From Aestuariimicrobium ganziense (GTDB taxonomy: Bacteria; Actinomycetota; Actinomycetes; Propionibacteriales; Propionibacteriaceae), in assembly GCF_015352975.1 (NCBI RefSeq), contig NZ_JACYIZ010000001.1, forward strand, positions 690,435 through 732,794: a DNA stretch of 42,360 bases. Direction: 5' to 3'. Position numbers and translations under genes: made by a program. This document shows, piece by piece, positions 16,858-26,277 of the stretch; the stretch's first letter is position 1, and each line of letters starts with the position of its first letter. The notes beneath the pieces are model-generated. The model worked only from the letters and a program-made list of their open reading frames with translations. It was not told where the DNA came from and did no database searches.

Positions 16858-18290
16858 CAGGACCCGGCCCGCTCGGACGTCGTGGCGGACGGGCCCAGCT
16901 GGTCGACCAGCAGCGGACCGACGATGGTCACGTCACCGGCGCCCAGCGTCATCACCAGGTCACCATCAGCGGCCAGGTCGGCCAGGGCGGCAGGCAGGTC
17001 ACGCTTGTCGGCGACGTAGTGCACCTGGGCGCCGGCCGCGCGGGCGGCGTCGGCGACCAGTTGGCCACTCACCCCGGGCACCGGGTCTTCTCGGGCGCCG
17101 TAGACGTCGGTGACGACCGCGACGTCGGCCAGCGCCAGCGCCTGGCCGAAGTCGTCGGCGAACTCGACGGTGCGGCTGTACAGGTGTGGCTGGAAGCAGG
17201 CGATCAGCCGTCCCGCACCGACCGCACGACGGGCAGCGGTCAGCGCGGCGCGCAGCTCGGACGGATGGTGGGCGTAGTCGTCGTACACCCGCACACCGCC
17301 CCGCTCCCCCACCAGCTGGAACCGACGAAGCGTCCCGGTGAACGACGCGGCGCCGGCCAGCAGCCGGTCGTGGTCGAGCCCGAGCTCTCGTCCAGCCGCG
17401 TAGGCGGCAGCGGCGTTCTCGAGGTTGTAGCGGCCGGGCACCTTGAGTTCGATCCGCCCGTCGGACGAACCGCACTGCAGCCGCGCCGAGGCGTGGGTGC
17501 CCTCGAAGTCCATCTCGGACAGCCGCACGTCGGCCTCGTCGCCGGTGCCGTAGCGCACGACGCGGGTGCCGCGGGCCTCGACCATGGTGGCCAGTTCGGC
17601 CGCGCCGGCATCGTCGGAGTTGACCACCAGCACCCGGACCGACGGTTGGGTGGCGAAGCGGACGAAGCCCGCGTAGTACGCCTCGGGGGTGTCCCAGTTG
17701 TCGAGGTGGTCGGCCTCGACATTGGTCACCACGGCGACCTCGGTCGGGTACTGAAGGAACGAGCCGTCGGACTCGTCGGCCTCCACCACGAACACGTCGC
17801 CGCCGCCCAGGTGGGCGCTCACCCCCGACGAGGCCAGTGGCGAACCGATCACGTAGCTGGGGTCGGCGCCGGCGACGTCGAGCATCACCGCGGTCATGCC
17901 GGTGGTGGTGGTCTTGCCGTGGGTGCCGGCGATCGAGACCCCGCGGTGCCCGGTCATCAACGCTGCGAGCGCCGCCGAGCGGTGCAGCACGGTCAGGCCC
18001 CGGGCGCGGGCCTCGACCAGTTCGGGGTTGTCGTCGCGGATGGCGGACGAGACCACCACCGTGCTGGCCTGTCCGAGTTGGTCGGCGTCGTGGCCCACGT
18101 GGGTCTGGATGCCTTGGGTCGCCAGTTGTCGCAGTGCCGCCGAGTCGACCTGGTCGGAACCCGAGACCTGGCTGCCCCGTTGGCGGAAGAGTTGGGCGAT
18201 GCCACTCATTCCCGCCCCGCCGATGGCGATGAAGTGGATCGGACCCAGCTGTTCGGGTGCGGCGACCTCGACCGGTTCACGCAGCGCCAT
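16857..18290 (-). CDS. murC: UDP-N-acetylmuramate--L-alanine ligase
   Basis: Adds L-Ala to UDP-MurNAc with ATP, the first step of stem-peptide assembly. The 477-aa Mur ligase has an N-terminal UDP-binding domain (HFIAIGGAGMSGIA), the ATP P-loop GTHGKTTTT (about 122-130), the central-domain VVEADESDGSF and NVEADHLDNW segments, and a C-terminal domain with YDDYAHHPSE and ACFQPHLYSRT. ATG at 18290 follows GAGGAG by 6 nt and overlaps the end of murG by 14 nt. An upstream in-frame start gives an unlikely extension. Confidence 0.97.
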   Translation of the reverse strand: MALREPVEVAAPEQLGPIHFIAIGGAGMSGIAQLFRQRGSQVSGSDQVDSAALRQLATQGIQTHVGHDADQLGQASTVVVSSAIRDDNPELVEARARGLTVLHRSAALAALMTGHRGVSIAGTHGKTTTTGMTAVMLDVAGADPSYVIGSPLASSGVSAHLGGGDVFVVEADESDGSFLQYPTEVAVVTNVEADHLDNWDTPEAYYAGFVRFATQPSVRVLVVNSDDAGAAELATMVEARGTRVVRYGTGDEADVRLSEMDFEGTHASARLQCGSSDGRIELKVPGRYNLENAAAAYAAGRELGLDHDRLLAGAASFTGTLRRFQLVGERGGVRVYDDYAHHPSELRAALTAARRAVGAGRLIACFQPHLYSRTVEFADDFGQALALADVAVVTDVYGAREDPVPGVSGQLVADAARAAGAQVHYVADKRDLPAALADLAADGDLVMTLGAGDVTIVGPLLVDQLGPSATTSERAGS

Positions 18291-19407
18291 GGCCGACTCC
18301 TCTGCGGCGGCGCGGACGCTGAGCGGCGCGCACAAACTCGGCCAACTGGCGAGCGGCGTCGGGGCTCATCAGCGTGGTGCCGGCCTCACCCATGCGCTGC
18401 AGGGTGTCGGGATCGGTGATCCTGGGCACCACCTCGGCGACCAGGCGGGCGGCATCCAGTTCGGCGTCTGCCACCAGCACTGCTGCCCCGGCCTCGACCG
18501 AGGCCACCGCGTTGCGGGCCTGCTCGCCGTTGCCGTGGGGCAGGGGGACGAAGACCGCCGGCAGCCCGACGACGGCAGTCTCGACCACGGTGCCGGCCCC
18601 GGATCGTCCCACCATCAGGTCGGCGGCGGCGTAGGCCTGTTCCATGGCAGGCACGTACGGCACCGGCTGGTAGGCCGCGCCGGTCGTCTCGTCGCGGACG
18701 AGGGCCTGGTCGGTGAAGTTCTTGGCGCCCCAGACGTGCAACACCTGGACGCCGGCGGCGAGCAGGTCGTTGCGCGCGGCAACGGTGGCCTCGTTGATCG
18801 AGCGGGCTCCCTGTGACCCGCCGCTGACCAACAGGGTGGGACGATCCGCGTCCAGCCCGAGCGCGGCACGGGCCTCGACCCTCGCCGCGGTGCGTCCGGT
18901 GCGGGCCAGGTCGGCGATCGCGGCGCGGACCGGCAGGCCGATGAACTGGGCCTTCGGCAGCGGGGTGTCGGGGAACGAGACCGCCACCGTGTGGGCGAAG
19001 CGGGCGGCGGCCTTGTTGGCCAGGCCGGGCAGGGCGTTCTGCTCGTGGATGACCACGGGCACCCCCATCGTCCGGGCGGCGAGGTAGGCCGGCAGCGAGA
19101 CGTAGCCCCCGAAACCCACCAGCACGTCGGCGCGGCGGCGGCGCAGGATGTCGCGGGCCTGAGCAACCGCTCGTCCCAGGCGCAGCGGCACCTTGGCCAG
19201 TTCGACCGAGGGACGACGCGGCAGCGGCACCGGGTCGACCAGATCGAGTTCGAGCCCGGCGGCCGGGATCACGGTGGTCTCGAGACCCCGTGAGGTGCCG
19301 ATCGCGCTCAACGAATCGACGCCCGCCTCGCGCAGCGCTTCAGCGGTGGCGATCAGGGGCGAGGTGTGGCCGGCGGTACCCCCGCCGGCGAGCACGACAC
19401 TGGTCAC
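18277..19407 (-). CDS. murG: Lipid II synthase (UDP-GlcNAc transferase) MurG
   Basis: GT-B glycosyltransferase on the inner membrane face that adds GlcNAc to lipid I, giving lipid II. The 376-aa protein has the N-terminal GGGTAGHTSP loop, GFGGYVSLPAYLAA, IHEQNALPGLANK, the SGGSQGARSIN turn before the C-domain, GRSGAGTVVE, and the UDP-GlcNAc-contacting VFVPLPHGNGEQARNA. GTG at 19407 overlaps the ftsW stop (GTGA) and follows GGAGG by 5 nt. An Arg-rich C-terminal tail (RRRRG) is likely membrane-proximal. Confidence 0.97.
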   Translation of the reverse strand: MTSVVLAGGGTAGHTSPLIATAEALREAGVDSLSAIGTSRGLETTVIPAAGLELDLVDPVPLPRRPSVELAKVPLRLGRAVAQARDILRRRRADVLVGFGGYVSLPAYLAARTMGVPVVIHEQNALPGLANKAAARFAHTVAVSFPDTPLPKAQFIGLPVRAAIADLARTGRTAARVEARAALGLDADRPTLLVSGGSQGARSINEATVAARNDLLAAGVQVLHVWGAKNFTDQALVRDETTGAAYQPVPYVPAMEQAYAAADLMVGRSGAGTVVETAVVGLPAVFVPLPHGNGEQARNAVASVEAGAAVLVADAELDAARLVAEVVPRITDPDTLQRMGEAGTTLMSPDAARQLAEFVRAAQRPRRRRGVGHGAA

Positions 19408-20675
19408 GCGTTCCTCCCTCGGCCGGCGCCGGCCCGGGCTCGGCGGTCAGCGACCACGCTGGTGACGCGTGCCCGGGGCACGCCCTTGGATGCCTCGATC
19501 AGTCGGCGGGCGGCGGGTTCGTTGCGGGCGCAGGCCAGCAGGATGCCCGCGGCGAGCAGGTTGGCCACCAGCGCCGAACCTCCGACCGAGATGAACGGCA
19601 GGGTGACGCCGACGACAGGGAAGATCTTCATGGCCACACCGATGTTGAGCAGTGCCTGCATCATCAGCCAGCCGGTGGCGGTGCCGGCCGCGATCCGCAG
19701 GAAGGGGTCGTTGACCCGCTGGCTGATCCGGATGCCGGCATAGCCCAGCACCCCGAACAGCCCGATCACCGTCAGGGTGCCGACCAGGCCCATCTCCTCA
19801 CCCAGCACGGCGAACACGAAGTCGTTCTGGGCGGCGTCGGCGAGGTTGCCCCACTTCTGGCGCGAGGCTCCCAGACCGACACCGAACCAGCCGCCGGTGG
19901 CCAGCGCGTAGATCGCGCTGAGAGGCTGCTGCGAGACCGAGGGGTCGTCGGTGCGCGGCGACAGGAACAACATGATCCGGGTCATCCGGTTCTCGTTGAA
20001 GGCGACCAGCACGCCGACGATGGCCAACCCGATGGTGGCCAGCCCACCGATCAGCACGATGTGCGCGCCGGCGACCCAGAGCACCGCGAAGAACAGACCG
20101 CACAACACCATGGCGGTCCCGAGGTCGCCGCCGAGCAGCACGGCTCCGATGATCAGGCCGAAGCCCAGGCTGAGCGGGAAGAGCAGTTGCCGCGGTTCGT
20201 CCAGGCGGCGGTGTCGGTCGGCGAGCACGGCCGCCGACCACAGCACGAGGGCGACCTTGGCGAACTCTGCTGGCTGCATGGTGAGCGGCCCGATGCCGAT
20301 CCAGGCTCGGTTGCCCTTGGTCTCGACACCGATCCCCGGCACGTGCATCAGGGCCAGCAGGACGAACGACCCCCACATGCCCAGGTGCCCCAGGATCTTG
20401 AGCACCTTGGGGCTTCGGTACGACAACCACAGCGCAGCGGGAATGCCGACCGCCAGGAAGAGCAGTTGGCGGATCGCGTAGTAGTAGGGGGCGCGGCCCT
20501 GCGACTGGGCGTACACCGAGGACGACGAGAGCGCCATCAACGCCCCGACGCCGGTGAGCAGGGCGACGGGCACGAGCACCAGGTAGTAGCTGGCCATCGG
20601 CTGCGACAGCATCTGCCCGACCAGGCCGACGCGGCGACTGGACCGGGAGAGGCGTTCGCTGGTCGTGGTGGCCAC
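19404..20675 (-). CDS. ftsW: SEDS peptidoglycan glycosyltransferase FtsW
   Basis: Septal glycan polymerase that works with FtsI on lipid II. The 423-aa multi-pass protein has about ten membrane segments and SEDS motifs: GNRAWIGIGPLTMQPAEFAKV, GGDLGTAMV, and the large extracytoplasmic loop with QNDFVFAVLGEEMGLVG, containing the essential Asp. The last part has TLPFISVGGSALVANL. A cytoplasmic basic C-terminus follows. GTG at 20675 follows GAGGAGG by 6 nt, 14 nt after murD. Confidence 0.96.
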   Translation of the reverse strand: MATTTSERLSRSSRRVGLVGQMLSQPMASYYLVLVPVALLTGVGALMALSSSSVYAQSQGRAPYYYAIRQLLFLAVGIPAALWLSYRSPKVLKILGHLGMWGSFVLLALMHVPGIGVETKGNRAWIGIGPLTMQPAEFAKVALVLWSAAVLADRHRRLDEPRQLLFPLSLGFGLIIGAVLLGGDLGTAMVLCGLFFAVLWVAGAHIVLIGGLATIGLAIVGVLVAFNENRMTRIMLFLSPRTDDPSVSQQPLSAIYALATGGWFGVGLGASRQKWGNLADAAQNDFVFAVLGEEMGLVGTLTVIGLFGVLGYAGIRISQRVNDPFLRIAAGTATGWLMMQALLNIGVAMKIFPVVGVTLPFISVGGSALVANLLAAGILLACARNEPAARRLIEASKGVPRARVTSVVADRRARAGAGRGRNA

Positions 20676-20689
20676 CTGCGCCCTCCTCG

Positions 20690-22180
20690 TCAGTTGTCGG
20701 TGTCGTGCCGGTCGTCGTCCTGGTCGAGGAGTGCCCGCACGGCAGCGGCGAAGTCGTCACCGCGTGCGTCGTATCCCGACCAGATGTCCTTGCTCGCGCA
20801 GCCAGGGGCCAGCAGCACGGTGTCACCCGACTGGGCCAGACCGGCTGCCGCCTCGACCGCGTGGGCCATTGCTCCAGTGTCGGCGGTGTCGATGATGATC
20901 ACCGGGACATCGGGGGCGTGTTGGGAAAGTGCCGCCGCCACCACGTGCCGGTCGACGCCCAGCAGGACTGCGGCCCGCAGCCGCGAGGCGTTGTCGGTGA
21001 CCAGCTGGTCGAAGCTGACCCCCTTGGCCTGCCCGCCGGCGATCCAGACCACCGAGGGGTAGGCCTGCAGCGAGGCGTTGGCGGCGTGCGGGTTGGTGGC
21101 CTTGGAGTCGTCGACCCAGGTGATGCCGTCGGCCTCGGCCACGGTCTGAATGCGGTGGCCACCGAGTTCGAGGGCGCGCAGGCCTCGTCCGACGGCGGTC
21201 GCGGGCACCCCGAAGCTGCGGGCGAGCGCCGCGGCAGCCAGGGCGTTCTCGACGTTGTGCGGGGCCGCGGGCTGCACGTCGGTCACCTTGCACAGCTCCA
21301 GCGCCGAGGTCTGGCGCTGCTCGACGAAGGCCCGGTCGACCAGCAGGTCGTCGACCACCCCGAGCATCGACGGGCCCGGGATGCCCAGGGTGAAGCCGAT
21401 CGCGCGTGCCCCCTCGACGACGTCGGCCTCCTCGACCATGTGCTCGGTGGCTGGGTCGGCCACGTTGTAGACGCAGGCGTGGCGCACCATGTGGTAGATC
21501 CGGGCCTTGTCGTCGGCGTAGGCGGCAGCCGGGTCGTCGGCGTGGGCGTACCACTCCAGATGGTCGTCGTGCAGGTTGAGCACCGCTGCTGAGTGCATCT
21601 GCAGCGAGGGTGACCAGTGCAACTGGAAGCTGGACAGTTCCACGACGAAGACGTCGTAGGCCACCTCGTCGAGCACCGCCTCCATCACCGGACGACCAAT
21701 GTTGCCCACGCAGGCCACCTTCAGTCCTGCGGCGGCGAGGATCGACTCGAGCATCTGGGTGGTGGTGGTCTTGCCGTTGGTGCCGGTGATCGCCAGCCAG
21801 GGCACCACCTGGTCGGGGTGCATGAAGCGCCAGGCGAGCTCGGTCTCGCCCCAGATCGGGACGCCACGCTCGGCGGCCTGGGCCAGCAGGGGCGCGGTGG
21901 GACGCCATCCGGGTGAGGTGACCACGAGGTCGACCTCGTCGGGCAGGGTGGCGGTCGAGCCGGGACCGAGCTCGACCTCGGCCCCGAGGAACTCCAGGAT
22001 CCGGCCGCGTTCTGCCGTGGCCTCGTCGGAGGCCTCGTCGAGGACGATCACCGTGGCACCGGCCTCGACCAAGGCGTCGGCCGCTGCCATGCCCGAGCGG
22101 GCCAGGCCGGCGACGACCACCCTCGCCTGCGACCACGGGGAACGGCGGTCGGCCTCGGCCAACCACGACAGTCGGGTCAC
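20690..22180 (-). CDS. murD: UDP-N-acetylmuramoyl-L-alanine--D-glutamate ligase
   Basis: ATP-dependent addition of D-Glu to UDP-MurNAc-L-Ala. The 496-aa Mur ligase has an N-terminal Rossmann domain ([18 protein letters not shown]), the P-loop [30 protein letters not shown] and the C-terminal [13 protein letters not shown] and [10 protein letters not shown] motifs diagnostic of MurD. The frame stays open far upstream into mraY, but GTG at 22180 overlaps the mraY stop as GTGA and starts VTRLSWL at the expected place, so the longer version is rejected. Confidence 0.96.
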   Translation of the reverse strand: MTRLSWLAEADRRSPWSQARVVVAGLARSGMAAADALVEAGATVIVLDEASDEATAERGRILEFLGAEVELGPGSTATLPDEVDLVVTSPGWRPTAPLLAQAAERGVPIWGETELAWRFMHPDQVVPWLAITGTNGKTTTTQMLESILAAAGLKVACVGNIGRPVMEAVLDEVAYDVFVVELSSFQLHWSPSLQMHSAAVLNLHDDHLEWYAHADDPAAAYADDKARIYHMVRHACVYNVADPATEHMVEEADVVEGARAIGFTLGIPGPSMLGVVDDLLVDRAFVEQRQTSALELCKVTDVQPAAPHNVENALAAAALARSFGVPATAVGRGLRALELGGHRIQTVAEADGITWVDDSKATNPHAANASLQAYPSVVWIAGGQAKGVSFDQLVTDNASRLRAAVLLGVDRHVVAAALSQHAPDVPVIIIDTADTGAMAHAVEAAAGLAQSGDTVLLAPGCASKDIWSGYDARGDDFAAAVRALLDQDDDRHDTDN

Positions 22181-23247
22181 TGGCCGGCCACCCACTCGGC
22201 GTAGAACAGGCCCAACCCGGCGGCCACGCACAGGCCGCAGATGATCCAGAACCGCACCGCCACGGTGATCTCGGCCCAGCCGAGCAGTTCGAAGTGGTGG
22301 TGGATCGGGGTCATCTTGAACAGCCGCTTGCCCTTGGTGAGCTTGAACCAGCTCACCTGCAGCATCACCGACAGGGTCTCCATGACGAACAGTCCGCCGA
22401 TGATCACCAGCAGGAACTGGCTGCGGCTCATGATCGCCAAGCCGGCGAGCGCGCCGCCGATGGCCAGCGACCCGGTGTCGCCTAGGATGATCTTGGCCGG
22501 TTTGGCGTTCCACCACAGGAAGCCGAAGCAGGCCCCGGCCAAGGCCATCGCCACCACGGCCAGGTCATAGGGGTTGCGCACCTCGTAGCACAGCGGACCA
22601 GCGGTCGAGGTGCGGCCGCACCACTGGTTGTACTGCCACACGTTGAGGATCACGTAGGCGGCGAACACCATGGTCGCCCCACCCGACAGCAACCCGTCGA
22701 GGCCGTCGGTGAGGTTGGCGGCATTGGACGCACCGGCGATCAGCACCATCAACCACAGCACCGCCAGCGGTAGCGGCAGCACCAACCAGTCGATGTCACG
22801 CAGGAACGAGACCGCCTGCGAGGCCGGGGTGAGGCCGCGGGCGTCAGGGAAGTTGAGGGCGAGCACGGCGAACGAGGCGGCCACGAAGATCTGGCCGAGC
22901 AGCTTGCCCTTGGCGTTGAGCCCCAGCGAGCGCTGGTTGCGGATCTTGGCCCAGTCGTCGAGCAGGCCGATGACCCCGAGCCCGGCGAACAGGTAGAGCA
23001 CCAGCACGGCCGACAGGGTGATCCGGCTCCAGGTGATCAGGTGGGCCATGCCGTAGCCGAACAGCACGGCGAAGATGATCACCAGGCCGCCCATGGTGGG
23101 CACGCCACGCTTGGTGTGGTGGGTGGTGGGGCCGTCGTCGCGGATGAACTGCCCGTAGCCACGCTTGACCAGGAACTTGATCAGCGACCGCGTGCCGAAC
23201 AGGGTGACCATCATGGCCAACCCGCCCGCCAGCAGGATGTTCTTCAC
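22177..23247 (-). CDS. mraY: Phospho-N-acetylmuramoyl-pentapeptide transferase
   Basis: Integral membrane transferase that moves phospho-MurNAc-pentapeptide onto undecaprenyl phosphate, giving lipid I. The 356-aa protein has about ten membrane segments. Signature motifs are [10 protein letters not shown], the Asp pair in [32 protein letters not shown] and the histidine box [16 protein letters not shown] at 23247 overlaps the murF stop (GTGA) with GGAGGAC just upstream. Confidence 0.98.
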   Translation of the reverse strand: MKNILLAGGLAMMVTLFGTRSLIKFLVKRGYGQFIRDDGPTTHHTKRGVPTMGGLVIIFAVLFGYGMAHLITWSRITLSAVLVLYLFAGLGVIGLLDDWAKIRNQRSLGLNAKGKLLGQIFVAASFAVLALNFPDARGLTPASQAVSFLRDIDWLVLPLPLAVLWLMVLIAGASNAANLTDGLDGLLSGGATMVFAAYVILNVWQYNQWCGRTSTAGPLCYEVRNPYDLAVVAMALAGACFGFLWWNAKPAKIILGDTGSLAIGGALAGLAIMSRSQFLLVIIGGLFVMETLSVMLQVSWFKLTKGKRLFKMTPIHHHFELLGWAEITVAVRFWIICGLCVAAGLGLFYAEWVAGQ

Positions 23248-24731
23248 AGCTGTCCTCCACCCTCGAACTCGGCCCCAGTCGTCGGCCCGTCGCCCCGCGG
23301 ACGGGCCAACGCCTCGGCGACCTCGTCGAGCGCCAGACCTCGGGAGGCCTTGACCACGACCACGTCACCCACGCGCAAATCTAGCCACGAAGCCTCGTCC
23401 CGGCTGACCACCCGCGCCGACACCCCGCACTCAGTGGCCCCGGCCACCACCTCGTCGGCCCACTCACCGACGGCGCACACCTCGTCGAACCCGAGGGTGG
23501 CGGCCAGTCGTCCGACCTCACGATGGCGCGCTGGAGCGTCGGCGCCGAGTTCGAGCATGTCGCCCAGGACGGCCACCGCTCGGGCCATGGGGGTGGTGGA
23601 GCGCCGGGCGCGGGCGATGGCGGCCACGGCGTGCAGTGCGGCGGCCATCGAGTCGGGGTTGGCGTTGTAGGCGTCGTTGATGATCGCGACACCGTCCAGA
23701 CGTTCGAGCAGTTCCATCCGCCAGCGGCTGCGCACCTCGACCCGGCCCAACACCTGGGCGGCCAGGGCGGGGTCGACTCCCCCGGCGATCGCCATCGCGG
23801 CCGCGGCAGCGGCGTTGGCGACGTGGTGGGCACCGATCAGCGGCAGCCTCACGCGGTGGGTGGTGGCGTCCACGCCGTCGGGGTGGTGGACGACGAGGTC
23901 GAAATCGTGGCGCTGCAGGTCGTCGGCCTCGACCCGGGCGGCCTGCACCCACAGGTCGGTGCTCGAGACCGGGTCCGGACGCTGGTCGCCGACCGAGAAC
24001 CAGGCCAGCCGGGCCTGGGTGCGCTGTGCCATGGCGGCGACGGCGGTGTCGTCGGCGTTGAGTACGGCCCACCCCTGCGGTGACAGGGCCTCGACCAGTT
24101 CACCCTTGGCGGCGGAGATCCCCTCGACCGACCCGAACTCACCCAGATGTGCGGTGCCGACGTTGACCACCGCAGCGATGTCGGGTGGGGTCATCGAGCA
24201 CAGCCAGGCGATGTGGCCAGGGCCCCGGGCACCCATCTCCGAAACCAGGTGGCGGGTGTGCTCGTCCACCCGGCAGGCGGTGAGCGGCACGCCGATCTCG
24301 TTGTTGAACGAGCCGACCGGTGCCACGGTCGGGCCGTGGGCCTCGAGCACCTGGGCGAGCAGGTCCTTGGTGCTGGTCTTGCCCGACGAGCCGGTCAGGG
24401 CGAACACCTTCAGCCCACGCTGCTTGGCCTCCGACACGACATGGCGACCCAGCCGCGACAGTCCCTCGACCGCGTCGTCGACGACCAGCGTGGCCACGTC
24501 GGCCGCCACTGGTCGCTGGGCCAGGACCGCCACCGCACCGGCCTGGGCGGCGGCACCGGCGTAGTCGTGGCCGTCGACGTGCTCGCCGGGCAGGGCGACG
24601 AACAGCGCCCCGGGCGTCGCGCGGCGCGAGTCGATCACCACGTCGGGTCCGACCAGCAGGTCGTGCTCCTGCTCCGACGGCGCCTGCGCGCCCACGACGC
24701 GGGCGAGTTCGGCCAGGTCATGGGTGCGCAT
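23244..24731 (-). CDS. murF: UDP-MurNAc-tripeptide--D-Ala-D-Ala ligase
   Basis: Adds the D-Ala-D-Ala dipeptide, completing the cytoplasmic UDP-MurNAc-pentapeptide. The 495-aa protein has the MurF N-terminal domain (VIDSRRATPGALFVALPGEHVDGHDY), the P-loop GSSGKTSTK, SFNNEIGVPLTAC, VNVGTAHLGEFGS and the C-terminal NDAYNANPDSMAAAL, typical of MurF. ATG at 24731 follows AGGAGGTGGCG and overlaps the murE end by 14 nt. No ddl gene is present in the window to make the dipeptide. Confidence 0.96.
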   Translation of the reverse strand: MRTHDLAELARVVGAQAPSEQEHDLLVGPDVVIDSRRATPGALFVALPGEHVDGHDYAGAAAQAGAVAVLAQRPVAADVATLVVDDAVEGLSRLGRHVVSEAKQRGLKVFALTGSSGKTSTKDLLAQVLEAHGPTVAPVGSFNNEIGVPLTACRVDEHTRHLVSEMGARGPGHIAWLCSMTPPDIAAVVNVGTAHLGEFGSVEGISAAKGELVEALSPQGWAVLNADDTAVAAMAQRTQARLAWFSVGDQRPDPVSSTDLWVQAARVEADDLQRHDFDLVVHHPDGVDATTHRVRLPLIGAHHVANAAAAAAMAIAGGVDPALAAQVLGRVEVRSRWRMELLERLDGVAIINDAYNANPDSMAAALHAVAAIARARRSTTPMARAVAVLGDMLELGADAPARHREVGRLAATLGFDEVCAVGEWADEVVAGATECGVSARVVSRDEASWLDLRVGDVVVVKASRGLALDEVAEALARPRGDGPTTGAEFEGGGQL

Positions 24732-26277
24732 CGCCACCTCCTGCGATCTCGTTCCAGACCTCGGCGACGACGGCCGCGTCGTCGAACGGACGCACCTGGT
24801 CGCCGACCTGCTGCCCCGTCTCGTGGCCCTTGCCGAGGACGAGCACCAGGTCGTCCGGCCCGGCCCAGGCCAGTGCCTCGGCGATCGCTGCGCGGCGGTC
24901 GTCCACCTCACGCACCTCGGCTCGTCCGTTGCGGGCGCCGGAGGCCACCTCGGCGCGGATCTGGGCAGGGTCCTCGGTGCGTGGGTTGTCGTCGGTCACC
25001 ACCACCAGGTCGACTGCTGCGGCCGCCTCACCCATCGGCGCGCGCTTGGCCCGGTCACGGTCCCCCCCGGCACCCACCACGACGGCGGTGCGGCGGAAGG
25101 CCGAGGCGAGGCGGACCGCCTCGGCGATGGCCTGCGGGGTGTGGGCGAAGTCGACCACGACGCTCGGGGCCGGCCGTCCCGTTCGCTTGAGGTCGATGCG
25201 CTGCATGCGGCCGGGCACCTGGGCGTGGGCCAGACCGGCTGCGGCCCGGTCGATGGGGTGGCCGGAGGCGGCCACCATGGCCAGCGCCAGCGCCGCGTTG
25301 CGCACGTTGTGCTCGCCGGGCAGGTCGATGGTGAACTCCACGTGGTCGCCGCGGTGGTCGAGGACGATGCGCGAACCACCGCCGGGGATGGCGTCGTGCT
25401 CGACGATGCGCACGTCGGCACCCTCGGCGCTGCCGACCGTGGTCACCGCTGGTGCACCGGCCTCGCGGATGCGGGCGGCGAGCGTTCGTCCGTGCTCGTC
25501 GTCGACCATCACCACGGCGTGCTGCGACCGACCGGGAGCGAACAGGGTGGCCTTGGCCTCGAAGTAGTCGTCGAGGTCGGCGTGGAAGTCCAGGTGGTCG
25601 CGGCCGAGGTTGGTGAAGCCGACGACGTCGAACTCGCAGGCGTCCACCCGGTGCAGGGCCAGGGCGTGCGAGCTGACCTCCATCACGCAGGCGCGGGCGC
25701 CCTCCTGGACGAAGACCGCGAGCAGTGCCTGCAGGTCGACCGACTCCGGGGTGGTCACCGTCGTGCGACCCGAGTGCAGGGGCCGCCCGTCGATCCGGAA
25801 GCCGATGGTGCCGATCGTCCCGGTGGTGGCGCCCAGGTGGGTGAGCGCGGCCTCGACCAGGAAGGCGGTGGTGGTCTTGCCGTTGGTGCCGGTGATGCCG
25901 TACATCTCCATCGCTGACGACGGACGCCGGTACAGCCGGGCCGCGACCTCGGCCATGGCGGCCCGCGGATCGTCCACCGTCACGACCGGCAGCGGATCGC
26001 CCTGGTCGGCGACCAGGGCTCGTCCGGCTGGGTCGGTCAGCACGGCCACCGCCCCTCGTTGCTGGGCCGAGGTGGCGAACACCGCACCGTGGGCACGGCT
26101 GCCGGGCAGCGCGACGTAGAGGTCTCCGGCCGAACTGGCCCGTGAGTCGAGGCCGATGCCGGTGACGGTGAGGTCGCCGACGCCCTGGTCGAGGGCGGTC
26201 TGGTCAAAGGTGACCAACCCGTCCAGAAGGTCGGCCAGCCGAGTGGGCTCGGTCCGGGTCGGGCGAAGCATGGTCAC
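24718..26277 (-). CDS. murE: UDP-MurNAc-L-Ala-D-Glu--diaminopimelate ligase
   Basis: Adds the third stem residue. The 519-aa protein has the MurE N-terminal domain (GIGLDSRASSAGDLYVALPG), P-loop GTNGKTTTA, the MEVSSHAL and NLGRDHLDFH motifs, and DDNPRTEDP. The DNPR motif is the one used for diaminopimelate rather than lysine. Whether the meso or LL isomer is used cannot be read from this motif. GTG at 26277 overlaps the ftsI stop (GTGA); ATG at 26271 is an alternative two codons in. A clear ribosome site is lacking at both, consistent with coupling. Confidence 0.95.
   Translation of the reverse strand: MTMLRPTRTEPTRLADLLDGLVTFDQTALDQGVGDLTVTGIGLDSRASSAGDLYVALPGSRAHGAVFATSAQQRGAVAVLTDPAGRALVADQGDPLPVVTVDDPRAAMAEVAARLYRRPSSAMEMYGITGTNGKTTTAFLVEAALTHLGATTGTIGTIGFRIDGRPLHSGRTTVTTPESVDLQALLAVFVQEGARACVMEVSSHALALHRVDACEFDVVGFTNLGRDHLDFHADLDDYFEAKATLFAPGRSQHAVVMVDDEHGRTLAARIREAGAPAVTTVGSAEGADVRIVEHDAIPGGGSRIVLDHRGDHVEFTIDLPGEHNVRNAALALAMVAASGHPIDRAAAGLAHAQVPGRMQRIDLKRTGRPAPSVVVDFAHTPQAIAEAVRLASAFRRTAVVVGAGGDRDRAKRAPMGEAAAAVDLVVVTDDNPRTEDPAQIRAEVASGARNGRAEVREVDDRRAAIAEALAWAGPDDLVLVLGKGHETGQQVGDQVRPFDDAAVVAEVWNEIAGGGDAHP

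Noticed and set aside
20690..22516. Longer, 608-aa version of MurD
   Set aside because: The extra N-terminal 112 codons overlap mraY and read as Arg-rich nonsense; the GTGA overlap at 22180 gives the family start.
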